42,926 bases of DNA from Nonlabens dokdonensis (GTDB lineage: Bacteria; Bacteroidota; Bacteroidia; Flavobacteriales; Flavobacteriaceae): assembly GCF_002162835.1 (NCBI RefSeq), contig NZ_MAAX01000014.1:1-42926 (forward strand). The letters run 5' to 3'. Of this stretch, positions 34,989 through 42,278 are shown one piece after another. The notes under the pieces are model-generated. The model was not told the DNA's origin. It searched no databases and worked only from the letters and a program-made list of their open reading frames with translations. The translations under genes were made by a program, and so were the position numbers. The stretch's first letter is position 1. Each line of letters opens with the position of its first letter.

Positions 34989-36329
34989 TTATGCAAAAAT
35001 GCGTTTCCAGCTTTTTTTCTTAGGATTAATTTGTTTACCGCGTTGCTGATTATAATGTGAGATGATGGCATCTTCATAATCTTTATAAAACTCTGGATCA
35101 AAATTAGCATCCTTGAGGTACTTCATGACCTCATCTACTTTTCTGCCTTCAGTAAGCCAGCGGTCAAAAATCTCATGACGCATACGTACTCCAAAGGTGT
35201 TTATTCCTAAAAACTCTTCCGTATCCTTATGGTAAGCAATCGTGACACAAATACTTTCACTATCGTGTCTCCAGTGAAAATGTTCCTCAAATTCTGGTTT
35301 ATTTCTACCACTTACCCAACCGTAAGTTTGATACTCTACATCTATAAACTTAGCACTATTGAACCAGTGCCCTGGATTATATTCCATAGGGTTACCACAA
35401 ATAGTTTGTGCAAGCACTTCTCCCATCATGCGTCCTGTGTACCAGACTGCCTCAATAGGTCGTCTTCTACCTATCGCTTCACGTTGCTCTGCACAATCAC
35501 CTATGGCATAAATATCGTTCACGCTCGTTTCTAGCATTCGGTTCACTTTGACTCCTTTACCCAATTCAATATCAGAATCTTTAAGGAAACTTATATTAGG
35601 TGTAACTCCTGCAGTAAGACCTACGACGTCGCATTCTATAATTTCACCAGTTTCTTTGATCTTTACGGCTTTGCATCTCCCATTTTCATCATCTATAATT
35701 TCCTCAAGATTTGTGCTTAACCTTAGGTCTATTCCATTTGCAAGAATCTCTTCATTCACCAGCGCGCTTTCACCAGCCGGTAAAACACCATTCCAGAAAC
35801 TGTCTTCTCTTACTAAAAAGGTTACAGGAATATGTCGTGAGTGCAACATTTCTGCCATCTCGATTCCTATCAATCCGCCACCTACAATTACGGCTCGTTT
35901 ACAAACTTCATTATTAGGTGCGTTTTGTTCTAATTTTTCAAGATCTTGTTTGTGATATAATCCTTGTACACCTTCTAGATCTTGTCCTGGCCAGCCAAAT
36001 TTATTAGGAACACTACCAGTTGCGATAATTAATTTATCAAAATCCATCGTCTCTCCATTTTTAAAATGAAGTTGTTTATCTGTTCCAGAAACTTTTTCTA
36101 CCCAAGCATTTTTTAATTCGATTCTATTTTTCTTCCAGAACCAGTCTTCATAAGGTTGGGTATGCTCAAATTTCATATGCCCCATGTACACGTACATGAG
36201 GGCTGTACGTGAAAAAAAATAATCGGTCTCGCCAGAAACTATAGTAATACGTTTATCAGAATTTTTTCTAATGTGTCTCGCAGCAGTAACACCAGCGATC
36301 CCATTACCTATAATGACTATATGTTCCAT
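34989..36329 (-). CDS. NAD(P)/FAD-dependent oxidoreductase
   Basis: This 446-residue flavoprotein resembles the NirB N-terminal and rubredoxin-reductase type. FAD site: HIVIIGNGIAGVTAARHIR. NAD(P)H site: RAVIVGGGLIGIEMAEML. The second FAD motif is DIYAIGDCAEQRE. The C-terminal 120 residues, with WRHDSESICVTIAYHKD and a basic tail (KKKSWKRIFA), are not part of the basic fold. It is the first gene of a two-gene unit with the membrane ferredoxin protein, which suggests that it feeds NAD(P)H electrons into it. Confidence 0.88.
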   Translation of the reverse strand: MEHIVIIGNGIAGVTAARHIRKNSDKRITIVSGETDYFFSRTALMYVYMGHMKFEHTQPYEDWFWKKNRIELKNAWVEKVSGTDKQLHFKNGETMDFDKLIIATGSVPNKFGWPGQDLEGVQGLYHKQDLEKLEQNAPNNEVCKRAVIVGGGLIGIEMAEMLHSRHIPVTFLVREDSFWNGVLPAGESALVNEEILANGIDLRLSTNLEEIIDDENGRCKAVKIKETGEIIECDVVGLTAGVTPNISFLKDSDIELGKGVKVNRMLETSVNDIYAIGDCAEQREAIGRRRPIEAVWYTGRMMGEVLAQTICGNPMEYNPGHWFNSAKFIDVEYQTYGWVSGRNKPEFEEHFHWRHDSESICVTIAYHKDTEEFLGINTFGVRMRHEIFDRWLTEGRKVDEVMKYLKDANFDPEFYKDYEDAIISHYNQQRGKQINPKKKSWKRIFA

Positions 36330-36707
36330 GGAGTTAAGATTAATGAATTATCTATTGACAAATGAACTGATTTTTGACTCAAAAGCAAAGGTGAATACAT
36401 CATCTATTCCTATACATTATTCCCTTAGGTTATCTTATTTCTCAAACCAGCTACCACAAGTATAAACATAATGGTTCACATTATAAGCAGTAAGGAGTTG
36501 ATATGTGTTCCGCTTTCGCGAAAGCGAGTACTATAAAAACACCTCTATACTGAAACAAACTGGCAAGACAATTGCTCGTTATATACCAAACCGTTAAAAC
36601 AAACATCAAATTGAGCAAATTTGATTAGTTTTATGAATCAGATAAGTTGACCTCCATGTTTCTTAAAAATAGCTGATTTGCAATTCAATTCTTCTACCCA
36701 TAAATCA
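36330..36707. other. gene-free divergent intergenic region
   Basis: About 380 nt lie between the divergent FAD oxidoreductase and GH113-like genes. I see one perfect iterated palindrome (36511-36526) and otherwise AT-rich sequence. No full TAnnTTTG element, hairpin with T-tract or RNA gene was recognised. Promoters for both genes must be here. Confidence 0.5.
36511..36526. repeat. iterated palindrome, divergent intergenic region
   Basis: Perfect 16-bp copy, about midway between two divergent genes (182 nt and 181 nt from the two start codons). Confidence 0.95.
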
Positions 36708-37751
36708 ATGAATAAAATCCTTTTTCTACTACTTGCAATGATCTTGACTTCTTGCAACTCGCAAAATAAAGAAGTTGCTAAAAATCAAAAGATAGAAGCT
36801 GTTCCTAATCTATCAAAAATCAAAGGCATCACTCTTGTAGCAACAAGAGACTCTATTGATTACAATGCTATTTCTCCTATTAAAAAATACAACGCAAATT
36901 ATGCCGCCATAATTCCTTATGCATGGATGAGAAGCCTAGAAGAACCTCAAGTAAATTATGAAGAAAAAAGAGGCTGGTGGGGCGAGAAGCCACATGGTGT
37001 TGCAGTAACAAGTCAATTGATGAAAGCGCAAAAAATAAATGTGCTTCTTAAACCACAAATATGGATAGGTCGTGGTGCCTATACAGGGAATATTAAATTG
37101 AACGATGAAGCCGCTTGGAAAACTCTAGAAGATAGCTACACTGATTATATCATGAGATTTGCTCATATCGCCGCTCAAGAAAATATAAGTATCTTTTGTA
37201 TAGGTACAGAATTAGATTCCTTTGTAAAATCTAGACCAGAGTATTGGTCTAAACTAATTCAAGAAATTCGTAAAATTTACAAAGGTAAATTAACCTATGC
37301 GGGAAACTGGAATAGTTATAAATATGTATCCTTTTGGGATGAGTTGGATTATATAGGAGTAGATGCTTATTTCCCAGTAAGTGAAGAAAAAACACCAACT
37401 ATAGCGACTATTAAAGCCTCTTGGAAAAAATGGAAGTTAGAATTAAGCACGCTTTCGCGAAAGCTGAACAAACAAATTCTATTTACAGAATACGGTTATA
37501 TAAGCGCAGATTTTGCTGGTCTTGAACCTTGGAAAAACGCAGGTGAAGATCGAGCCATAAATGAGGAAGCACAAAGTATTTTGTTTCAAGGACTCTATGA
37601 TGCTGTGTGGAATGAAAAATGGATGGCAGGCGGCTTTATCTGGAAACACCATGCAGAAAAAAGCAGACGTCGTGGCTACGAAAAGCGGTTCACTCCACAA
37701 GGTAAAAAAGCACAGCAAACGGTTACTAAAGCATATCTTAAATCAAGTTAG
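36708..37751 (+). CDS. GH113-like glycoside hydrolase lipoprotein
   Basis: This 347-residue lipoprotein (lipobox ILTSC) has a TIM-barrel hydrolase resembling family GH113 (beta-mannanase-like). Candidate acid/base is Glu168 in IGTELDSF and candidate nucleophile Glu261 in LFTEYGY. Supporting segments are INVLLKPQIWIGRGAYTG, LDYIGVDAYFP and a C-terminal GGFIWKHH. The start at 36708 puts the signal peptide at the N-terminus; an upstream ATG adds ten polar residues. A 15-of-16 palindrome copy writes L-S-R-K-L just before the nucleophile strand. An M1 peptidase follows 42 nt later. The substrate is not established. Confidence 0.72.
   Translation: MNKILFLLLAMILTSCNSQNKEVAKNQKIEAVPNLSKIKGITLVATRDSIDYNAISPIKKYNANYAAIIPYAWMRSLEEPQVNYEEKRGWWGEKPHGVAVTSQLMKAQKINVLLKPQIWIGRGAYTGNIKLNDEAAWKTLEDSYTDYIMRFAHIAAQENISIFCIGTELDSFVKSRPEYWSKLIQEIRKIYKGKLTYAGNWNSYKYVSFWDELDYIGVDAYFPVSEEKTPTIATIKASWKKWKLELSTLSRKLNKQILFTEYGYISADFAGLEPWKNAGEDRAINEEAQSILFQGLYDAVWNEKWMAGGFIWKHHAEKSRRRGYEKRFTPQGKKAQQTVTKAYLKSS
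37450..37465. repeat. iterated palindrome, 15 of 16 bases, inside the GH113-like gene
   Basis: CGCTTTCGCGAAAGCT differs from the consensus at the last base only. It is read as L-S-R-K-L on a surface segment ahead of the strand that carries the presumed nucleophile. Confidence 0.85.
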
Positions 37752-37793
37752 TGGCAATAGACTTCTCCTACCACCAATAAATAAAATTAAAAA

Positions 37794-39458
37794 ATGAAGA
37801 AATTCCATATTTTCCTTTTCATATTAACTGTTTTCACATCCATTCAGTTTACCGAAGCTCAACTCCTACAGAATAAACAAGAATTTACTAGACAAGATTC
37901 TCTAAGAGGTTCCATCACTCCAGAACGTGTCTGGTGGAATCTAATACGCTATGATCTTGATGTTATGGTAGAGCCAGAAAAGAAATTTATTTCAGGCTCT
38001 AATACGGTAACTTATGAGGTGCTGGAATCGCAGCAAGTTATGCAAATCGATCTTCAAGAACCTATGAAGATCAATAAAGTATTAGCTGATAACAAAGAGC
38101 TATCGGTGACTAGAGAAGGAAATGCTCACTTTATAACTCTAGAAAAAAAACAAAAGCCAGGCGCAAAAAACAGCATCCAGATATTTTTTGAGGGAAATCC
38201 ACGACAGGCAAAAAATGCACCATGGGACGGCGGTTTTTCTTGGAAGAAAGATAGCAATGGCAAACATTTTATAGCTACTTCTAATCAAGGTTTAGGTGCT
38301 AGCGTATGGTGGCCTTGTAAGGATCATATGTACGACGAGCCAGAAACTGGAATGACCATCGCTATAACTATACCGCAAGGATTAACCGCAGTTGCAAATG
38401 GTCGTTTAACAGATGAATCTTCTAAAGACGACGGAACCAAAACTTTTGTATGGCTGGTAGAAAACCCTATAAACAACTATGGTGTAAATATCAACATAGG
38501 TGATTATGCAAATTTCTCTGAGGTTTATGAAGGAGAAAATGGACCTCTAGATATGAATTACTATGTTCTTAAAGACAACCTAGAAAAAGCCAAGGTACAC
38601 TTCAAAGATGCACCTAAAATGATGAAGGCTTTTGAGCACTGGTTCGGTCCATATCCTTTTTATGAAGATAGTTTTAAACTAGTAGAAGTTCCTTATTTAG
38701 GAATGGAGCACCAAAGCTCAGTTACTTATGGTAACAAATATGTAAAAGGCTATTTAGGCAATGATCTTTCTGGTAGCGGTTGGGGTTTAAAATTTGATTT
38801 TATCATCATTCATGAAGCAGGACACGAGTGGTTTGCTAACAATATTACTAATAAAGATATTGCTGACATGTGGATCCATGAAAGCTTCACAGCCTATTCT
38901 GAAAGTTTATTTTTAGACTATTATTACGGTAAAGAAGCTAGTTCTGCATATGTTATTGGGACACGTCGCAGTATTAGAAATGACCGACCTCTTATAGGAC
39001 AGTACGATGTAAATCACGAAGGTTCCGGCGACATGTATTACAAAGGCGCAAATCTTTTACACACCTTAAGAAAAATCACGAATGACGATGAGAAATGGAG
39101 AGAGATTTTGCGTGGTCTTAATTCAGAGTTTTATCACCAAACAGTCACTACTGCACAAATAGAAAATTATATTGCTGATAAAATGGGACTTGATCTTCAA
39201 CCGGTTTTTGATCAATACCTAAGAGATGTGCGAATTCCAGTTTTAGAGTATGCCTTAATTAAAAATAAAATGCAGTACAGATGGTCTAATGTGGTAGATA
39301 ATTTTGAGATGCCAATTCAAATCCTGATCGATGGAGAAAAAAAATGGATCACACCTACCACTACAATTCAAAAGCTGAAGTTACCTTCTAAGGAATCAGA
39401 ATTTGATATTATTGAAGATTTTTATGTGGAGTATGATAGGCAGAACAAATTAGATTAA
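37794..39458 (+). CDS. M1-family zinc metallopeptidase, secreted
   Basis: This 554-residue aminopeptidase-N-like protein has a Sec signal peptide (MKKFHIFLFILTVFTSIQFTEAQ). The zinc site is His340, His344 and Glu363 (HEAGHEWF and IHESF), with Glu341 catalytic. The substrate motif, GMEHQSSVTYG in place of GAMEN, is typical of bacterial M1 relatives acting outside the cytoplasm. It lacks the long C-terminal helical domain of E. coli PepN. The 3' end overlaps the convergent epimerase gene by 9 nt. Confidence 0.9.
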   Translation: MKKFHIFLFILTVFTSIQFTEAQLLQNKQEFTRQDSLRGSITPERVWWNLIRYDLDVMVEPEKKFISGSNTVTYEVLESQQVMQIDLQEPMKINKVLADNKELSVTREGNAHFITLEKKQKPGAKNSIQIFFEGNPRQAKNAPWDGGFSWKKDSNGKHFIATSNQGLGASVWWPCKDHMYDEPETGMTIAITIPQGLTAVANGRLTDESSKDDGTKTFVWLVENPINNYGVNINIGDYANFSEVYEGENGPLDMNYYVLKDNLEKAKVHFKDAPKMMKAFEHWFGPYPFYEDSFKLVEVPYLGMEHQSSVTYGNKYVKGYLGNDLSGSGWGLKFDFIIIHEAGHEWFANNITNKDIADMWIHESFTAYSESLFLDYYYGKEASSAYVIGTRRSIRNDRPLIGQYDVNHEGSGDMYYKGANLLHTLRKITNDDEKWREILRGLNSEFYHQTVTTAQIENYIADKMGLDLQPVFDQYLRDVRIPVLEYALIKNKMQYRWSNVVDNFEMPIQILIDGEKKWITPTTTIQKLKLPSKESEFDIIEDFYVEYDRQNKLD

Positions 39459-40340
39459 CTCCTTCATACATTCCTCAACCGTTTTATATTCAAACTCAAA
39501 ACCAGCATCCAGCAATCGCTGCGGATACACATACCTGCTTTTTAGCAGCAATTCGGTTTCTGTTTTTATGATGGCACTAGCCAATTCAAGTAACCAGACT
39601 GGTTGCGAAATACCTATAGGAACACTTAATTGTTTCCGCAAATCACGCATAAAATCTTTGTTGGTTTTAGGATTTGGCGCTGTGATATTTACAGATCCAG
39701 ATAATTTAGAGTTAATCAAAAAATCTATGGCTTTACAAAAATCATGAATATGGAGCCAGCTTATAAATTGGTCGCCACGACCTTGCTTGCCGCCCATTCC
39801 TAATCTTGTGATGGTTTTTAATTTTGGAAAAGCGCCACCATTTTTACCTAGAACAATAGAAGTACGCAGTGCAATTTTACGCACATCTGGTATTTCAGTT
39901 GCGTAAAATTCTTTCTCCCATGATTTGGCAATATTCATAGAAAAATCATCTCCTATCACGCCAGTTTCTTCTGTATTTATAGTCGTTTCAGCATGTACAT
40001 AAATAGTTGCTGTACTAGCATTAAGAAATACTTTTGGCTTTTGATTAGCTTGTTCCATGGCACGATTCAATACGCGTGTACTGTCAATACGTGAGTTTAA
40101 AATCGCTGCTTTATTCTCACCGGTATAACGACAGTCTACTGATTTTCCCGCTAGATTGATTAACACCTCAGCATCTTCTAGATGCTTAGTCCATTCTCCA
40201 AGATCTTTACCGTTCCAGTAAGTGGTGTCTTTGTTCCGCTTTCGCGAAAGCGAGATCACAACAAACCCTTTTGCCTCAAAATAACCTTTAAGAGCATTTC
40301 CTAAAAAGCCGGTTCCACCAGCGATAACGATCTTTTTCAT
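39450..40340 (-). CDS. TIGR01777-family NAD(P)-dependent epimerase (DUF1731)
   Basis: This 296-residue SDR-type protein starts at 40340 (MKKIVIAGGTGFLGNALKGYF). A longer frame would overlap the upstream gene by 55 nt, whereas this start gives a 4-nt ATGA overlap. Motifs: GGTGFLG for NAD(P), VLINLAGKSVDCRYT, FLNASTATIYVH, and the C-terminal DUF1731 part (LSVPIGISQPVWLLEL). No substrate is known for the family. A perfect palindrome copy encodes L-S-R-K-R just after the first beta-strand pair. It is the last gene of the GbsR-regulated cluster. Confidence 0.9.
   Translation of the reverse strand: MKKIVIAGGTGFLGNALKGYFEAKGFVVISLSRKRNKDTTYWNGKDLGEWTKHLEDAEVLINLAGKSVDCRYTGENKAAILNSRIDSTRVLNRAMEQANQKPKVFLNASTATIYVHAETTINTEETGVIGDDFSMNIAKSWEKEFYATEIPDVRKIALRTSIVLGKNGGAFPKLKTITRLGMGGKQGRGDQFISWLHIHDFCKAIDFLINSKLSGSVNITAPNPKTNKDFMRDLRKQLSVPIGISQPVWLLELASAIIKTETELLLKSRYVYPQRLLDAGFEFEYKTVEECMKELI
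40237..40252. repeat. iterated palindrome, inside the epimerase gene
   Basis: Perfect 16-bp copy read as L-S-R-K-R near residue 30, where related epimerases also have a basic loop following VxxLxR. Confidence 0.95.
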
Positions 40341-41164
40341 GAGAATGTGATTATGATGATACCTAAAACAACGGTGCGAAAAGATAACCAAGACACTGTA
40401 GGCAGATAACCGAGATTCATATTACCGCAGCGGCGTAAATGTTCTAATAACATGATTCCCACCACAACCATAAAGTAGACTAGAAACACGATTCCGGAAA
40501 AGTCAAAAAACGAATTCAAAAATAGTAAAGGCAATAATATAATTCCTCCAAGAGTGGAAACGGCACTCATGTTTCCTAGATAATCCCAACTGTTTTTACG
40601 AGACCAAAGTAAAATCATTGTTCCTTGCCAGACTACCTGACCAAAACAGATTATATATTCTACAAACCATGGTGTTGTAAAACCAAAATAGCTGGTGATG
40701 TGACTTGTGTAAGAGTTGAGCACCAAACCTGTAAACAAAGCCGTAAACACGATAAATAACGTGCGATAAAAGTAGTTGAAATCTGGCTCGCAAACTCTAT
40801 CTTCTGCTGGGCTAGGTGCGTTTCCTGCAATGACTTTTCTATTATAGGTAATGAATTTATAGAGTTGTTTTAAAGGAAGATAAATCAGCGGAAACTGCAA
40901 CGGCTTTTTGATCCAGTTTTTGCCTTGAGCAAATATTTCTATCATAGAATCCAGACCGTACATTGTTTTTCCAGTAACGGTATCGTGAAGAGCAACCTCG
41001 TTTTGCGCACGATGCATATCGATCGTACAAGTCAGCTCCTCGCCTACTATTTGGTATGGAGTTATAGATTCTTTATCTAACATGTTGAACTTCTTAAATG
41101 TCTTGCCATAAATGTTGCACATGGGGCAATTCTGGTCGATGAGTAATTTGTGGTTTGCGATCAT
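40337..41164 (-). CDS. DCC-domain (DUF393) membrane protein
   Basis: This 275-residue protein has an N-terminal thioredoxin-like DCC domain (about 1-115) with a CPMC motif at residues 13-16 (LIDQNCPMCNIY). About five membrane helices follow (from about residue 133, YFYRTLFIVFTALFTGLVL, onward). The DCC domain is proposed to do thiol-disulfide chemistry; the fused membrane part has no known role. Its stop overlaps the epimerase start by 4 nt, so both are translated together. Confidence 0.82.
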   Translation of the reverse strand: MIANHKLLIDQNCPMCNIYGKTFKKFNMLDKESITPYQIVGEELTCTIDMHRAQNEVALHDTVTGKTMYGLDSMIEIFAQGKNWIKKPLQFPLIYLPLKQLYKFITYNRKVIAGNAPSPAEDRVCEPDFNYFYRTLFIVFTALFTGLVLNSYTSHITSYFGFTTPWFVEYIICFGQVVWQGTMILLWSRKNSWDYLGNMSAVSTLGGIILLPLLFLNSFFDFSGIVFLVYFMVVVGIMLLEHLRRCGNMNLGYLPTVSWLSFRTVVLGIIIITFS

Positions 41165-41232
41165 GGTATTAGAATTTAATTAATTAGGACAAGAAACGTT
41201 AGCTGTTCATGTGGCTTATACTTGGGATATTC

Positions 41233-41568
41233 TTAAGTATTAATTGGTGGCTTACATCTATAGGTGCTGTAAATGGAAAAGAAAAATAGAATGATTGCCA
41301 TCAATAAGCCTATCACAAAGAGTCCTGTTTTTAAATGAATGCCAATTGTAAAAATGAGACAACACGCTACGATAGATCCAATGAAATGTATAATGCTTAA
41401 CTGTTTGATTTCTTTCTTGTAATTATTATTAAAAATCATAACTAGGCTCATTCCTACTTGAATAAATCCATGAATTACAAAACCTAAAAAACTGTATACA
41501 GGATCAATAATTATTGTAAGTACCCAAATCAATAGAAGCAACACATTAAGGTTAAATAGGTTTTTCAT
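41233..41568 (-). CDS. small four-helix membrane protein, unknown
   Basis: This 111-residue hydrophobic protein has four predicted membrane helices (about 5-22, 26-46, 57-76 and 80-100) and a short cysteine-containing tail (YRCKPPINT). I recognise no family. It lies 56 nt after the GbsR-type regulator, with a copy of that regulator's presumed operator 17 nt before its ATG. It is therefore likely a direct regulatory target. The DCC gene follows 68 nt downstream. Confidence 0.65.
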   Translation of the reverse strand: MKNLFNLNVLLLLIWVLTIIIDPVYSFLGFVIHGFIQVGMSLVMIFNNNYKKEIKQLSIIHFIGSIVACCLIFTIGIHLKTGLFVIGLLMAIILFFFSIYSTYRCKPPINT

Positions 41569-41585
41569 AATTTATATTTTTAGAA

Positions 41586-41605
41586 CTTTCAATAAAAACT
41601 GAAAG
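41586..41605. promoter_or_regulatory. operator 2 of the GbsR-type regulator
   Basis: CTTTCAATAAAAACTGAAAG is an imperfect palindrome sharing its outer arms (CTTTCA...TGAAAG) with operator 1 at 42159-42178; 16 of 20 positions are identical. It lies 17 nt upstream of the small membrane protein start. Confidence 0.7.
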
Positions 41606-41617
41606 TTTAATTCAAAT

Positions 41618-41653
41618 AAAAAAGCTATGAGATCGCTTTGATCAGCTTTTTCA
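41618..41653 (-). terminator. weak terminator-like hairpin overlapping the regulator's stop codon
   Basis: On the minus strand AAAAAGCT pairs with AGCTTTTTT around a loop of about 17 nt that contains the last codons and stop of the regulator. The stem is mostly A-T, so termination would be partial at best. Confidence 0.35.
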
Positions 41654-42131
41654 TATAATTGTTACTATTTATTTTAGTCATTAAGTTGGTTAAGTTTTCC
41701 ATCTGACTTACAAAGTCTGATAGGTCAGAAAGTAAGGTTTGAAAATGTTCTATTTCTTCTTTGTTTCCTTCAAATTTAGCAGCTTTTAATTCATTAAGTA
41801 AACGTCTTACTGGCTCCAGCTCTCTTCTTTTACGCTCTTCCATAATGTTTTGAGCAATAGAATGTACATCATGAAGTGCTATAAAAAACTCTTTGCGTTC
41901 GCCTAGAACGGTTTCCTTTCTTACCAGCCTCCAGTTGATCAACTCACGTACGTTGGTATTTACATTACCTCTAGAAAGTTGTACTTCTTTCATGATCTCG
42001 TCCGTACTTAATCCATCAGGATGAGAAAGCAGCAGTGCATGGATTTGCGCCATGGACTTAGATATTCCCCAAGAGCTCCCTAAAGAACCCCAAGCCTGAA
42101 TAAATTTTGATCTACCTTCTTCTAATTTCAT
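41625..42131 (-). CDS. GbsR/MarR-type transcriptional regulator
   Basis: This 168-residue DNA-binding protein has a winged helix-turn-helix (residues about 25-85: SMAQIHALLLSHPDGLSTDE, then SRGNVNTNVRELINWRLVRK) and a C-terminal helical dimerisation part (about 95-168). It matches the GbsR group, whose Bacillus member responds to choline. Two copies of a 20-bp palindrome flank the gene. One overlaps the presumed -33 element of its own promoter, which fits autorepression. The ligand is unknown. Confidence 0.85.
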   Translation of the reverse strand: MKLEEGRSKFIQAWGSLGSSWGISKSMAQIHALLLSHPDGLSTDEIMKEVQLSRGNVNTNVRELINWRLVRKETVLGERKEFFIALHDVHSIAQNIMEERKRRELEPVRRLLNELKAAKFEGNKEEIEHFQTLLSDLSDFVSQMENLTNLMTKINSNNYMKKLIKAIS

Positions 42132-42135
42132 ACGT

Positions 42136-42165
42136 CAAATATACAACTACTTTTTAACCTTTCAA
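42136..42165 (-). promoter_or_regulatory. promoter of the GbsR-type regulator, near leaderless
   Basis: On the minus strand, TTG at 42165-42163 and TATATTTG at 42143-42136 are 19 nt apart, matching the Bacteroidota -33/-7 pattern. The -7 ends four bases before the ATG. The TTG lies inside operator 1. Confidence 0.6.
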
Positions 42166-42178
42166 TAATTATTGAAAG
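42159..42178. promoter_or_regulatory. operator 1 of the GbsR-type regulator
   Basis: CTTTCAATAATTATTGAAAG is a perfect 20-bp palindrome, 27 nt upstream of the regulator start and covering its presumed -33 element. A related element lies before the downstream membrane gene. Confidence 0.78.
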
Positions 42179-42234
42179 TTTTGTACTAATTATGATCAAT
42201 TTTCATGTAAGAGCTTAAAGTTTATATTTAATTC

Positions 42235-42250
42235 CGCTTTCGCGAAAGCG
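42235..42250. repeat. iterated palindrome, divergent intergenic region
   Basis: Perfect 16-bp copy, here extended to a 22-bp palindrome by flanking TTC and GAA. It lies 28 nt before the HD phosphohydrolase start. Confidence 0.95.
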
Positions 42251-42278
42251 GAACAGAAAAGCTTCCTATTTTTACCCA

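Noticed and set aside
7017-42250. Palindrome as a transcription terminator
   Set aside because: It has no loop and no T-tract, it occurs inside genes and inside the nqr operon, and true terminators with other stems are present nearby.
7017-42250. Palindrome as parS centromere sites
   Set aside because: It shares a TTTC...GAAA look with parS, but the half-sites are one base closer to the centre on each side, and parS sites are few and near the origin, not every few kilobases.
7017-42250. CRISPR array or tandem repeat
   Set aside because: Copies are kilobases apart with unrelated genes between, and no cas genes are present.
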